Assembly (NCBI RefSeq): GCF_947500255.1
Contig: NZ_CANMRL010000001.1
Span: forward strand, 1,364,001-1,428,000
Source of the DNA: an uncultured Psychroserpens sp.
GTDB taxonomy: Bacteria > Bacteroidota > Bacteroidia > Flavobacteriales > Flavobacteriaceae
Reading direction: 5' to 3'
Length of the DNA stretch: 64,000 nt
Positions 16,332-25,437 of the stretch are shown piece after piece. The notes below the pieces were generated by a model. It was not told where the DNA came from and made no database searches. It was given only the letters and a program-made list of their open reading frames with translations. The translations under genes were made by a program, and so were the position numbers. Each line of letters begins with the position of its first letter. Position 1 is the stretch's first letter.

Positions 16332-16407
16332 GCGTTAGTGATGGAGCAATTGTTGGAGCTCCTCAATGAGAGCGACTTGTGAGAGCACGACCTGAAAGGT
16401 AACGCCC
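16332..16407. repeat. Flavobacterial GCGTTA-ended intergenic repeat element
   Basis: A locally GC-rich segment begins GCGTTAGTGAT and ends CGACC-TGAAA-GGTAACGCCC, with inverted GCGTTA/TAACGC ends. This start and end resemble a dispersed element I recall in many Flavobacteriaceae intergenic regions. It fills the mgtE-cupin gap and touches the mgtE stop codon. I saw no second copy in this window. Confidence 0.4.
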
Positions 16408-17777
16408 TAGATGTTAAGGATTAATTTAGCAATCCAAAAATAGATAAGTATACCAAAAATATCATTGCTTGTAGTAATAAATGGACCTGTTGCAATAGCT
16501 GGATCAATACCTCTTTTGTCTAAAAACAAAGGGACAAACGTACCAATTAAACCTGCAACGATAATAACAGCAATTAAAGATACTGAAATAGCAAGAGCCG
16601 TATAGAATTCGCCTTTGGTAGCCCAAACAAATAAAAACAAGAAGAGTGCTAAAATAGTTCCGTTGAGTGCAGCGAGTAACATTTCTTTTATTAGACGACT
16701 ATTGATACTGCCTTTAACATCGTCATTAGCAAGACCTTGTACGATAATTGCACTAGACTGTACACCAACATTTCCAGCCATTGCCGCAATTAATGGTGTA
16801 AAAAAGAATAATACAGCATATTTTTCAAATGTATTTTGAAAGCCTTCCATAATCAAAAAAGCACCAACACCACCAACTAAACCTAAGAATAACCAAGGTA
16901 AACGGGCTCGTGTAAGTTCTATAATACTATCATCGGCTTCAACGTCTTGAGTAATACCTGCCGCCAATTGATAATCTTTATCGGCTTCCTCTTTTAAGAC
17001 ATCGACAATATCATCAATGGTAATTCTACCAAGTAAAGTTTGCAGATTATCTACTACAGGTATGGCTTCTAAATCATATTTAGCCATCACTTTTGCAACA
17101 TCCTCTACATCATCTGCAACATTGACAAAATCTACATTCTCTTTTGCTATGTCAGCTATTTTTTGTTCACTTTTTGCAACGATTAGATCTTTTAATGATA
17201 AGCGTCCAATGAGCTTTTCTTCTTTATCAACGACATAAATAGAGTGTACTCTAGTCACTTCTTTAGCTTGTCCTCTAATACGACGTAAGCATCCTGCAAC
17301 TGTCCAAGTTTCGTAAACCTTAACAAGCTCTTTTGCCATTAAACTACCTGCAGTGTCGTCATCATAGGTAAGTAGTTCTGTAATTTCATCCCTATGTTCA
17401 TCATCTTCAATTCTTGAAATAACCTCGGCTTGACGTTCTTCGGGTAATTCGGCAATAATATCTGCAGCATCATCGGTATCTAATTCTTCTACTTCTTCAG
17501 CAATTTCTTTGGCCGATAAGTTTTCGAGGACCTTTTCTCTGGTATCATCATCAAGTTCTGTAAGAATATCTGAAGTGGTTTCAGAATCTAATAATTTAAT
17601 GACATAGATAGAATCCTCGAGATCTAGTTCATCTAGAATTTCGGCAACATCAGCATAATGAAAATCATTCAATAGCAGTTTTAATGCTTTATCATCGCTA
17701 TTAGCGACAAGCATTTCTACCTGCTCAATGAGTTCATGAGTAAGCTCAAATTGGATATTTTCTTTCTCTTCGATCAA
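16407..17777 (-). CDS. mgtE: Magnesium transporter MgtE
   Basis: A 456-residue Mg2+ channel of the inner membrane. Domain order is the MgtE N-domain (about 15-125, with repeated LDELDxEDS / AEEVEELDTDDAADIIAELPEER units), a tandem CBS pair (about 130-255) that senses cytosolic Mg2+, a connecting helix, and a five-helix pore domain (about 285-456) with PLIAAMAGNVGVQSSAIIVQGL and the C-terminal GPFITTSNDIFGILIYF, whose Asp is the selectivity residue in characterised MgtE. Length and motifs are normal. It lies 14 bp after rsmA. Confidence 0.96.
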   Translation of the reverse strand: MIEEKENIQFELTHELIEQVEMLVANSDDKALKLLLNDFHYADVAEILDELDLEDSIYVIKLLDSETTSDILTELDDDTREKVLENLSAKEIAEEVEELDTDDAADIIAELPEERQAEVISRIEDDEHRDEITELLTYDDDTAGSLMAKELVKVYETWTVAGCLRRIRGQAKEVTRVHSIYVVDKEEKLIGRLSLKDLIVAKSEQKIADIAKENVDFVNVADDVEDVAKVMAKYDLEAIPVVDNLQTLLGRITIDDIVDVLKEEADKDYQLAAGITQDVEADDSIIELTRARLPWLFLGLVGGVGAFLIMEGFQNTFEKYAVLFFFTPLIAAMAGNVGVQSSAIIVQGLANDDVKGSINSRLIKEMLLAALNGTILALFLFLFVWATKGEFYTALAISVSLIAVIIVAGLIGTFVPLFLDKRGIDPAIATGPFITTSNDIFGILIYFWIAKLILNI

Positions 17778-17791
17778 ACGAGATGGTTTTG

Positions 17792-18583
17792 CTAATTTGT
17801 ACTATCGTTTTCAATGAGTTGCGTGAGTTCTAAAAAAGAATCTACACTCAACTGCTCTGGGCGTTTGCCAAATATAACATTTGCTTTTAAATTATCGGAA
17901 AGATTGAATGTTTTTAAACTGTTACGTAATGTTTTTCTACGTTGCTGAAACGCTGTTTTTACCACTCTAAAGAATAGCTTTTCATCGACTGGCAAGGTGA
18001 AGTTTTCTTTTCGTTTAAGTCGTAATACACCAGAGTCAACTTTTGGCGGTGGATTAAAAACAGTAGGTGGCACTGTAAATAGATATTCGGTATCGTAGAA
18101 TGCTTGTGTGAGTACTGAGAGGATTCCGTAGACTTTGGAACCTTCTTTAGAGCAAATACGCTGAGCAACTTCTTTTTGAAACATCCCAGAAAACTCGGGG
18201 ATTTGGTTGCGCATTTCTAAAGTTTTAAAAACAATTTGTGTTGAAATGTTATAAGGAAAGTTTCCTATGATGGCAAATGGTTCATCACCGAAAATTTCTG
18301 TAAGATCATACTTTAAAAAATCCTGCTCATATACGCGATTGGCTAAATTGAGGTAATTGGCTTTTAAATAATCTACTGATTCGGTATCGATTTCAATAAC
18401 ATGTGTTTTGATGGGTTTGTCCAGTAGGTACTTAGTGAGAACACCCATTCCTGGTCCAATTTCAAGCACATGCTTATAACCTTCTAAAGTTAAGGTGTTG
18501 GCGATATCTTGAGCTACAGATTCGTCAGTCAAGAAGTGTTGACCTAAGTGTTTTTTTGCTTTGACCTGATGGTTATTTGCCAC
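17792..18583 (-). CDS. rsmA: 16S rRNA (adenine1518/1519-N6) dimethyltransferase RsmA (KsgA)
   Basis: Dimethylates two adjacent adenines in helix 45 of 16S rRNA late in 30S assembly. The 263-residue protein has [13 protein letters not shown] at the start, the SAM motif [15 protein letters not shown] near residue 41, and the catalytic [10 protein letters not shown] near 108, where Phe replaces the common Leu of NLPY. The C-terminus has [13 protein letters not shown]. It begins one base after the DUF4286 stop and precedes mgtE by 14 bp, so the three genes are probably one operon. Confidence 0.96.
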   Translation of the reverse strand: MANNHQVKAKKHLGQHFLTDESVAQDIANTLTLEGYKHVLEIGPGMGVLTKYLLDKPIKTHVIEIDTESVDYLKANYLNLANRVYEQDFLKYDLTEIFGDEPFAIIGNFPYNISTQIVFKTLEMRNQIPEFSGMFQKEVAQRICSKEGSKVYGILSVLTQAFYDTEYLFTVPPTVFNPPPKVDSGVLRLKRKENFTLPVDEKLFFRVVKTAFQQRRKTLRNSLKTFNLSDNLKANVIFGKRPEQLSVDSFLELTQLIENDSTN

Positions 18584-18584
18584 G

Positions 18585-18908
18585 TTATTTAAAATTTACG
18601 GTGTATTCATCTACTATTTGAAGTTCTGTTCTAAAGGCCAGCATTTTATCGGCGAACTTTTTTAATCCGTCGGTTCTAAGTCTTTCGGCATCTTCTCTAT
18701 AGTATGCGTCTAGTGCTTCACGAGAGTAAGAACGATATTGTACAGAATAGGTTTGTCCGCCCATTTCTTCTTCTACCAAAACTTTGGTCAAAGTGGCTTT
18801 ATCAAATTTTCCAGTTCCTAATACTTGAGGAATGTGTTCTTTTATCCAAAGTAGCCATTCATCATGAACACTATCGTCTATATTGATTGTGACGTTGTAT
18901 ATAATCAT
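18585..18908 (-). CDS. DUF4286 family protein
   Basis: A 107-residue soluble protein ([30 protein letters not shown] at the N-terminus, then [32 protein letters not shown]). It has the ferredoxin-like dimeric alpha/beta pattern of DUF4286, a family of unknown function common in Bacteroidota and often beside rsmA. The ATG at 18908 is preferred to one two codons upstream because it gives the conserved MIxYNVT start. Confidence 0.8.
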   Translation of the reverse strand: MIIYNVTINIDDSVHDEWLLWIKEHIPQVLGTGKFDKATLTKVLVEEEMGGQTYSVQYRSYSREALDAYYREDAERLRTDGLKKFADKMLAFRTELQIVDEYTVNFK

Positions 18909-18952
18909 TTGCATGTATTTATGTGTTCTGCATCACAAGCAGATCATGAGTT

Positions 18953-19465
18953 TTATAAATCTTTTACAAATAACAGAAGTTCTTCGTCGTTGTCAAAGGG
19001 TTTTACTCTTTTTTGGTAAGATAAGCCTAATTTTTCCAAAAGATGTATGGATGGTTGATTTTCTGGAAGCGTAATGGCGCTTATTGTTTTTATATTGAAA
19101 GTGTTTTTAGCGAGCCTCATTACTGCGTTGGCACCTTCGAAACCATAGCCTAGGCCTTCATAATCTGGAAGTAACGAAAAGCCAATGTCAACATGATCCA
19201 AAGTATCACGTTTTAATAAACCAAACGAGCCTATAGGTGTCATGTTTTTAGATTTAGTTCTGGCAATATAGTATCCAAATTCAAAATCTTCATAGCACTT
19301 AAGTTGGTTATTTTGAATATATGTTGCAGCTTGTTCTACAGTTTTTACATTGCGATCACCAATGTATTTGATCCAACCAGGTGTGTTCATTAATTCTAAA
19401 ATAAATGGCGCATCATCTGTTGTGATTTTTGTGAGGATAAGGCGATTGGTTTCGGCTATTTGCAT
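18953..19465 (-). CDS. GNAT acetyltransferase, RimJ/RimL-like
   Basis: A 170-residue GNAT of the RimJ/RimL subgroup. AETNRLILTKITTDDAPFILELMNTPGWIKYIGDRN is the usual N-terminus; DHVDIGFSLLPDYEGLGYGFEGANAVMRLA holds the acetyl-CoA loop, and LPENQPSIHLLEKLGLSYQKRV the last motif. These act on protein N-termini, antibiotics or small molecules; no substrate can be named. It lies 7 bp after the TPR gene on the same strand. Confidence 0.85.
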   Translation of the reverse strand: MQIAETNRLILTKITTDDAPFILELMNTPGWIKYIGDRNVKTVEQAATYIQNNQLKCYEDFEFGYYIARTKSKNMTPIGSFGLLKRDTLDHVDIGFSLLPDYEGLGYGFEGANAVMRLAKNTFNIKTISAITLPENQPSIHLLEKLGLSYQKRVKPFDNDEELLLFVKDL

Positions 19466-19472
19466 TGGTTAT

Positions 19473-21248
19473 CTAATTTATAGCATCACCACGTAATCGT
19501 CTAAAACGTTTTCTGGCTTCAATAAAGTAGATGCTGTCTTCATGATCAAAAATAATTTTTTCATAAAGCTCTTTGGCTTTTTCGGGCTGATCCAATTTGG
19601 TCTGGTAAAGCTCGGCTAAGTAGTAATGCGCATCGTCTGCTAGAATTTCATCCCTGTAATTGGTAATAATGTATTCATAATTATCAACTGCCTTACTAAT
19701 TTGATTGGTTTTTTCAAATAACTTGGCTTGCATAAACAGAGCTTGATCTTCTATAGTTTCGCCTTTATGCTCGGTTAGTATTTTATCTAAAAGAGCAATG
19801 GCTTCTTCATTTTTATTTTGAAAGGACATTAAGTCTGCTTTCGAGTAGAGTTTTAATGACGTTTGTAATGAGTCTTCATCTTTATTGTCTGAAATCAATA
19901 ACTTAAGATCTAAAGCGTCATTAGCGATTAACTGAGATGTAGATGCCTTTAATATTTTTAATTGTGATTCTGCCCATTGAAAATCTCCTTTGTAATAACT
20001 GGTTTTTGCCACTTTAAATCTGGCCTCTTGGGAAATGGTGCTATTTTTTAGGTTGGCTTGAATTTGCGTATAGTAAATTAAGGCTTCATTAAACCGTTCT
20101 TGAAATACAAGAATATCACCTAATTTCAGTTTAACTTTTGCTTCTTGAAATACAGATAGTTGCAACTCTAAACTTTTTTTCAAGAAATCACTAGCATCCT
20201 TTGGTTGATGTTTATGGAAGGCGATAAAATTTCCGTAGGCAATCTGTAAGGCGATGGTTTGTTCGTATTTACCATATTGATCAAACAGTTGGTTAAACTT
20301 GTCATCGATTGCATCGAGTTGCTCTTTATTGGCATTTTCAATTTCTATATCCAACATATATTGGTGAGCTGTAAGTCTAGTCTCTATATCTTGAGAATTA
20401 TCTAGTATAAACTGAAATATAGAATTGGCGACTTCATTTTCTTTTTCCTTGACTGTTGCTAAAGCCAGATCGAGAATACGACTTAGGCTTTCTTGGCTAC
20501 GACGGTAAAGCGCTTTTTCTTGCGTAAAGGCTTTATTGTATTCCTTTTGTTGAATATATAACCAGCTTAGCATGTCATACCAGTATGGTTCTGGATTGGA
20601 CTGTAATTTTTTGAGTAGTAATTTTCTTAAAATGAGATTATTCTCATTGTCTTTGTTCTCTGAAACAAAATCACTAAACGCACGTTTAGCATTACTTAAG
20701 AAGTTAGGTTTAACTTCGATATAGTCGATATAATTTGAAAAGAGCAATTCAATATTACCTTGCTCTCCATAGATACGAGCCATTTGCATATTAAAGTTAA
20801 AGTCTGGATTGGTTTCCATCCCTTTTTTATAGGCTTGAAGCGCTTGTTCTAACAGCGAATGGTCTTCAAATTTTTTGGCAATTCCATAGGTGTAACTTGG
20901 CTTCTCTTCGACCTTAAGAATGGCTTCTTTGTAATATTTGTCGGCAAGACCTGTACTATCCATGAGTTGATAATTATAACCCAGTTCTACAAGAAGTGCA
21001 GGATAATTAATCTCTTTCATGCGTTGTAAGATCATGTCTCTTGCTTCTTCATAACGTTCGAGCTGTTGAAGTGTAGCCACAATTTTGTAAATGTACTTAG
21101 AGCTCTTCTTCTTGGCGTTTAGCTTTTCGTAGGATAAGAGCGCTTTTTCAAACTCACCACGTTTAAAATAGTCGTCGGCTAATTGCTCGCTTTGAGCGAA
21201 TAGGAGTCCGCAACTACAAAGAGTTAGAATGATTAAGAAACGACGCAT
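19473..21248 (-). CDS. Exported tetratricopeptide-repeat protein
   Basis: A 591-residue protein with a signal peptide (MRRFLIILTLCSCGLLFAQ) followed by tandem TPR units from about 22 to 585 (e.g. ADDYFKRGEFEKALLSYEKL, AEALIYYTQIQANL-like and AHYYLAELYQTKLDQPEKAKELYEKI units). It is probably a periplasmic or envelope scaffold; the partner is unknown. The ATG at 21248 is chosen because it starts the signal peptide; an in-frame ATG 33 bp upstream would bury it. A terminator upstream at 21327 isolates it from serS. Confidence 0.85.
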   Translation of the reverse strand: MRRFLIILTLCSCGLLFAQSEQLADDYFKRGEFEKALLSYEKLNAKKKSSKYIYKIVATLQQLERYEEARDMILQRMKEINYPALLVELGYNYQLMDSTGLADKYYKEAILKVEEKPSYTYGIAKKFEDHSLLEQALQAYKKGMETNPDFNFNMQMARIYGEQGNIELLFSNYIDYIEVKPNFLSNAKRAFSDFVSENKDNENNLILRKLLLKKLQSNPEPYWYDMLSWLYIQQKEYNKAFTQEKALYRRSQESLSRILDLALATVKEKENEVANSIFQFILDNSQDIETRLTAHQYMLDIEIENANKEQLDAIDDKFNQLFDQYGKYEQTIALQIAYGNFIAFHKHQPKDASDFLKKSLELQLSVFQEAKVKLKLGDILVFQERFNEALIYYTQIQANLKNSTISQEARFKVAKTSYYKGDFQWAESQLKILKASTSQLIANDALDLKLLISDNKDEDSLQTSLKLYSKADLMSFQNKNEEAIALLDKILTEHKGETIEDQALFMQAKLFEKTNQISKAVDNYEYIITNYRDEILADDAHYYLAELYQTKLDQPEKAKELYEKIIFDHEDSIYFIEARKRFRRLRGDAIN

Positions 21249-21326
21249 ATGTATTAATTTATGTAAATATAACAAATGCAATTACGAGATATTGTGAATG
21301 TTTTTATAATTAATTCGTTAAAGTGC

Positions 21327-21358
21327 AAAAAAAATGCCCAAACGCAAGTTCAGGCATT
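21327..21358 (-). terminator. Terminator after serS and the 22-residue ORF
   Basis: On the minus strand an 11-bp stem, AATGCCTGAAC / GTTTGGGCATT (two G-U pairs) with a TTGC loop, is followed by a run of T. It ends the serS transcript before the TPR gene. Confidence 0.8.
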
Positions 21359-21451
21359 CACAACAAAATAAATGTGCTATTAATCTATTCTTTACAAAAT
21401 GATTCAGATATTCTGCTATGGCTTTTGTAGGTCAAGTTGGTGGTCTTTATT

Positions 21452-21520
21452 TTAGAAAAAGACTTTGCTAGCCATGACTATAAGTGTCACTAGCAGTACG
21501 ATGCGTTTAATGTTTTTCAT
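21452..21520 (-). CDS. Putative 22-residue hydrophobic peptide
   Basis: A short ORF reading MKNIKRIVLLVTLIVMASKV plus FF. It has a basic N-terminus and a single hydrophobic stretch, like a small membrane peptide. It lies between serS and the terminator at 21327 in an otherwise gene-free 408-bp stretch. The Lys/Arg-then-hydrophobic pattern and position are suggestive, but coding is not proven. Confidence 0.35.
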   Translation of the reverse strand: MKNIKRIVLLVTLIVMASKVFF

Positions 21521-21656
21521 AATAAGTAGGTTAGTTCTTATTTGGATTACTAACATCATAATTATTAATTGAAAAACAAAGAAAAATGTCAAAAAATCGT
21601 TGAACAACGTCTTTTTTTAGCATTTAAACGATAAATAACAGTAAAATTCCTACAAA

Positions 21657-22925
21657 TTAGATTTTATCGAATCCTGTATAAGGGATTAGAACTTCAGGAA
21701 TTTTGATACCGTCTTTGGTTTGATAGTTTTCTAAAATACCAGCTAAAACTCTTGGTAAAGCTAAAGAGCTTCCATTTAGTGTATGGCATAATTGCGTTTT
21801 TCCGTCTTTATTTTTAAAACGTAATTTTAAACGATTGGCTTGAAATGTTTCAAAATTTGAGACACTAGAAATTTCTAGCCATCGGTCTTGTGCTGTAGAA
21901 AAGACCTCAAAATCGTAAGTTAGAGCAGAAGCGAATGTTACGTCTCCACCACAAAGTCTTAAAATTCGGTAAGGTAATTTTAGTTCTTTTAAAATATTTT
22001 TGACGTGATCTATCATTCCTTCAAAGGCCTTATATGAATTGTCTGGATGTTCGACACGTATAATTTCAACTTTATCAAATTGATGCAACCTATTGAGCCC
22101 TCTTACATGAGCACCATAGCTTCCTGCTTCCCTGCGGAAGCAAGGTGTATAGCCCGTAATTCCAATAGGTAGATCATTTTCAGAAAGAAGTTCATCTCTA
22201 AAAATATTAGTTCCAGGTACTTCAGCAGTTGGGATTAAGTACAGATTGTCTTCGCCAACATGATACATTTGACCTTCCTTATCTGGTAATTGTCCTGTCC
22301 CAAAACCTGAAGCTTCGTTTACCAAATGAGGTAATTGATATTCGGTGTAACCAGCGGCTGTATTTTTATCTAAAAAATAAGCGATTAAAGCACGTTGTAA
22401 TCTAGCACCTTTTCCTTTGTAAACAGGGAAACCTGCACCAGTGATCTTATTCCCTAATTCAAAGTCGATAATATCATACTTTTTTGCAAGTTCCCAATGC
22501 GGTAGAGCACCATCATGAAGTTTAGGAATATCTCCTTCAATAAATATCTCTTCGTTGTCTTCATCAGAATTTCCATTAGGAACGCTCTCATGAGGTACAT
22601 TAGGAATTTTATAAAGTAAATTATTTAAAGCTTCAGCTTTTGCGTTAAGTTGTTCTCCTAAAGCTTTAGAATCTTCTTTAAGTTGCGTAGTTTTTTCTTT
22701 TAGCACATTAGCCTCGGCAGCTTTACCAGATTTAAAGAGGTTACCTATTTCTTTTGAAATACTATTAGATTCTGCAAGTGTATTATCTAGTTTAGTTTGT
22801 AATTCTCTACGTTCTTCGTCTAATGTAATTACATCATCAATCATTTGAGACGCATCTAAGTTTCGTTTTTCCAAACGTTTGATGACATCGGCTCTGTTTT
22901 CTCTAATAAATGCTACTTGCAACAT
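21657..22925 (-). CDS. serS: Serine--tRNA ligase
   Basis: Charges tRNA-Ser (and tRNA-Sec where present) with serine. The 422-residue protein has the N-terminal coiled-coil arm (about 1-110), then class II core motifs: GQLPDKEGQMYHVGEDNLYLIPTAEVP (motif 1/2 region), TPCFRREAGSYGAHVRGLNRLHQFDKVE (motif 2) and LNGSSLALPRVLAGILENYQ (motif 3). Length and motifs are normal. Likely monocistronic or followed only by the small ORF at 21452. Confidence 0.97.
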   Translation of the reverse strand: MLQVAFIRENRADVIKRLEKRNLDASQMIDDVITLDEERRELQTKLDNTLAESNSISKEIGNLFKSGKAAEANVLKEKTTQLKEDSKALGEQLNAKAEALNNLLYKIPNVPHESVPNGNSDEDNEEIFIEGDIPKLHDGALPHWELAKKYDIIDFELGNKITGAGFPVYKGKGARLQRALIAYFLDKNTAAGYTEYQLPHLVNEASGFGTGQLPDKEGQMYHVGEDNLYLIPTAEVPGTNIFRDELLSENDLPIGITGYTPCFRREAGSYGAHVRGLNRLHQFDKVEIIRVEHPDNSYKAFEGMIDHVKNILKELKLPYRILRLCGGDVTFASALTYDFEVFSTAQDRWLEISSVSNFETFQANRLKLRFKNKDGKTQLCHTLNGSSLALPRVLAGILENYQTKDGIKIPEVLIPYTGFDKI

Positions 22926-22966
22926 GGTATTATTCTGTTTTTTGAAACGCCAAATTTAATGAATTG

Positions 22967-24289
22967 TCAGTTATTCTCGTCTTGATTTGATGGTAAAATC
23001 CAATCGTGGTGCTTAAAATGATTCCATTTCACGTTTGCTAAGTCAATTTCTGGATCAATAAGTTGCTTTGTAGGTTTCCCATTAACACTAACAAATGCTC
23101 TTACGTAGACTTCTATATCGATACCCTTTTCGGCATAAAGACGTTTTAAACGTTGTGCAAATTGCCACATGACATCTGGCTTTGAACTTACCGATCTAAT
23201 CTGTTTTAGAGAAAGATAATCTTTGAGTTTAATTGGAATAACAGCATTTGTAGCTTTATCAACCACTCTAAAGCTCGTGTTTGCTCTTTTTGATCTTAAC
23301 ATCATTCGCCATGATAATCTATGACCTTCCTCTGTCCAAAGCACATCGTCCTTTATAAAATGATGTCTTAGAGGCAATGCGATTTGAACAATAAAATAGA
23401 GCACAAAAATAGTTTTAAAGAGAAGTGCGTAGTTTGGAACGTCTATTTTTTTACCCTTAAAAATAGCTTTACGCTTTAAAAATAACTTTTGAATGCGCTC
23501 TGGTTCGAAAAAGAATACCGCAAAAGCCAAAGATAAGTACGGGAAAATACCAACTTGGAAAATAAATGAATTGAATAGGTGAAAAAAGATTGAAGCAAAG
23601 AATGCTATTTTACGTGTTCGTTTCCACAAGAGTAAAGGAATGATGAGTCCGTCAAATAAAATACCGCCATATGCAATACCATAGTGTACAAATTTATATT
23701 GCAGAAGCTCACCTACAAGTACATAATGTTTTTTGCTTTCCATTAATAATTTTGGAACACTTAAATCAAGCCAATCGGGATACATCTTTGCTATTGAAGC
23801 ATAAGTGTATAAAATAAATAGCTGAATGATAAAAATCCATCGACACCAATTAGGCATCGAAATACTTTTGATACTAGGATTTTGTTTTGCATCGATTGAT
23901 GCATACTTATGTGCAGGTAAAAATACCATGATAGCACTCAAAAGCATTAAGAAATAATAGTGATTATTATAGGATGATTTTTGCATTAAATAGGTTCCAG
24001 TCCAAAGTGCTGCAAACCCTAACATACTTATCCTGTATTTGTATCCTATCATTACACCTATGCCACAGAGTCCCATGATAATATAGTAGACATACATCCA
24101 TTGTCCAGGAAGTGGTTGTAACCAATCAAAACCTATAAAATTAAATGTAAAATCTGGTTCAATGAGTGTTCTTTTAAGCCAACCTGTGAAGATAGCACCA
24201 ATACTTTCAAGAAAAATCAAAACACCAAACATCATCCTAAAGACAATAAGTGAAGTGTTGTCTATATGTTTAAACAGAAACTTATTCAT
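22967..24289 (-). CDS. HTTM-domain protein, vitamin K-dependent gamma-carboxylase homologue
   Basis: A 440-residue polytopic membrane protein (about eight helices from 15 to 300) ending in a soluble part with DVLWTEEGHRLSWRMMLRSKRANTSFRV. The HTTM fold is shared with animal gamma-glutamyl carboxylase. In the segment YTYASIAKMYPDWLDL, K168 lies where I recall the catalytic base Lys of the human enzyme (in a ...KKLDADW context). Bacterial members are mostly uncharacterised; Glu carboxylation is unproven here. It overlaps the ribF 3' end by 8 bp, so they form one transcript with ribF first. Confidence 0.75.
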   Translation of the reverse strand: MNKFLFKHIDNTSLIVFRMMFGVLIFLESIGAIFTGWLKRTLIEPDFTFNFIGFDWLQPLPGQWMYVYYIIMGLCGIGVMIGYKYRISMLGFAALWTGTYLMQKSSYNNHYYFLMLLSAIMVFLPAHKYASIDAKQNPSIKSISMPNWCRWIFIIQLFILYTYASIAKMYPDWLDLSVPKLLMESKKHYVLVGELLQYKFVHYGIAYGGILFDGLIIPLLLWKRTRKIAFFASIFFHLFNSFIFQVGIFPYLSLAFAVFFFEPERIQKLFLKRKAIFKGKKIDVPNYALLFKTIFVLYFIVQIALPLRHHFIKDDVLWTEEGHRLSWRMMLRSKRANTSFRVVDKATNAVIPIKLKDYLSLKQIRSVSSKPDVMWQFAQRLKRLYAEKGIDIEVYVRAFVSVNGKPTKQLIDPEIDLANVKWNHFKHHDWILPSNQDENN

Positions 24290-25238
24290 GTATTTGGATA
24301 AATTCTTGAGCGTGTTTTTTATCTAAGTTAAGTTGATTAGTAAGCTCTTTTACAGATTCAAACTTTTGCTCATTTCTAAGACGATGTAAAATGTTTATTT
24401 TCAAAGAGGTATTGTAAAGGTCTTCTTCAATATTAAAAAAGTGAACCTCTATAGATTGTTTCTTTTCATTAAATGTAGGGTTTGTTCCAATATTCATCAT
24501 TCCATAAACAGTTTGTTTTCCAATTCGAGAACTTACAACATAGACGCCGTTTTTAGGAATGAGTTTGTAGTCTTTCTCAACATCAATGTTTGCAGTAGGA
24601 AATTTTAAGGTTTTGCCAATTCCTTTTCCTTTAATGACATTTCCAGTTATAAAGTATGGATATCCTAAATAGGCATTTGCAGTCTTAATATCACCTTCTA
24701 CTAAAGCCTGTCTTATTTTAGTTGAGCTTACGGCAACGTCTTTTATATCTTGAGCCGAAATTTCTTCTACAATAAAATCAAATTCTTTACCAAAAGCTTT
24801 AAGGTCATTAATATTAGCCGTTCTGTTTTTTCCAAAATGATGGTCATATCCAATAATAATATGTTTAGCGTTTAGCTCATCTACGAGGATTTTTTTTACG
24901 TAATCACGGGCAGAAAGATTAGCGAAATCATGAGTAAACTCTTTAATAATCAAATGGTCTAACCCTAAATCTTTAAGTGTCTTTTGCCGTTCATCAATAG
25001 TGTGTAATAGTTGAATTTTAAAATCAGGTTGTAATACCATACGAGGATGAGGAAAAAAAGTAAGCACAACAGATTTTAAATGTTTATCGTGTCCAGTTTT
25101 TACTAATCGTTCGATTATTTTTTGATGACCAACGTGGACGCCGTCAAAAGTGCCGATTGTTATGACAGAAGGAGTATTAGTTTTCAGACTATTTTTATCT
25201 AGAGATTTCAATATCAATTTTTTGATAAAAATAACCAT
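24282..25238 (-). CDS. ribF: Bifunctional riboflavin kinase / FAD synthetase
   Basis: Converts riboflavin to FMN and FMN to FAD. The 318-residue protein has the nucleotidyltransferase domain (about 20-185) with VITIGTFDGVHVGHQKIIERL, the ISSTKIRQALVEGD-type block as VAVSSTKIRQALVEGD, and IIGYDHHFGKNR. The C-terminal riboflavin kinase domain (about 190-318) has GKGIGKTLKFPTANI and NGVYVV. No FMN riboswitch is visible upstream. It is the first gene of the pair with the HTTM protein. Confidence 0.95.
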   Translation of the reverse strand: MVIFIKKLILKSLDKNSLKTNTPSVITIGTFDGVHVGHQKIIERLVKTGHDKHLKSVVLTFFPHPRMVLQPDFKIQLLHTIDERQKTLKDLGLDHLIIKEFTHDFANLSARDYVKKILVDELNAKHIIIGYDHHFGKNRTANINDLKAFGKEFDFIVEEISAQDIKDVAVSSTKIRQALVEGDIKTANAYLGYPYFITGNVIKGKGIGKTLKFPTANIDVEKDYKLIPKNGVYVVSSRIGKQTVYGMMNIGTNPTFNEKKQSIEVHFFNIEEDLYNTSLKINILHRLRNEQKFESVKELTNQLNLDKKHAQEFIQIHE

Positions 25239-25384
25239 AAACCTAAAATGAATAAAAAAAGAAGGAATAAGATATTCATTTTTTTTATATGATTTTTCTG
25301 AATATTTATTAAATAGCCCTACTTTTTTTGTTAAAATCCTAAAATTTTGTTAAGAAACAGAGTAGTTTTATGGTTGATTTTCAC

Positions 25385-25392
25385 TAGATTTG
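25385..25392 (+). promoter_or_regulatory. -7 box for the M43-like protease gene
   Basis: TAGATTTG matches TAnnTTTG and lies 45 bp before the ATG. No TTG stands at the -33 position, so it is only half a promoter. Confidence 0.4.
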
Positions 25393-25437
25393 GTGTCATT
25401 ATTCAAAAATTTACTTTTAACTAAAAAAATCATCTAA

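Noticed and set aside
25239-25437. FMN riboswitch upstream of ribF
   Set aside because: No RFN-type conserved segments; only an AT-rich 10-bp inverted repeat (25245-25254 with 25273-25282).
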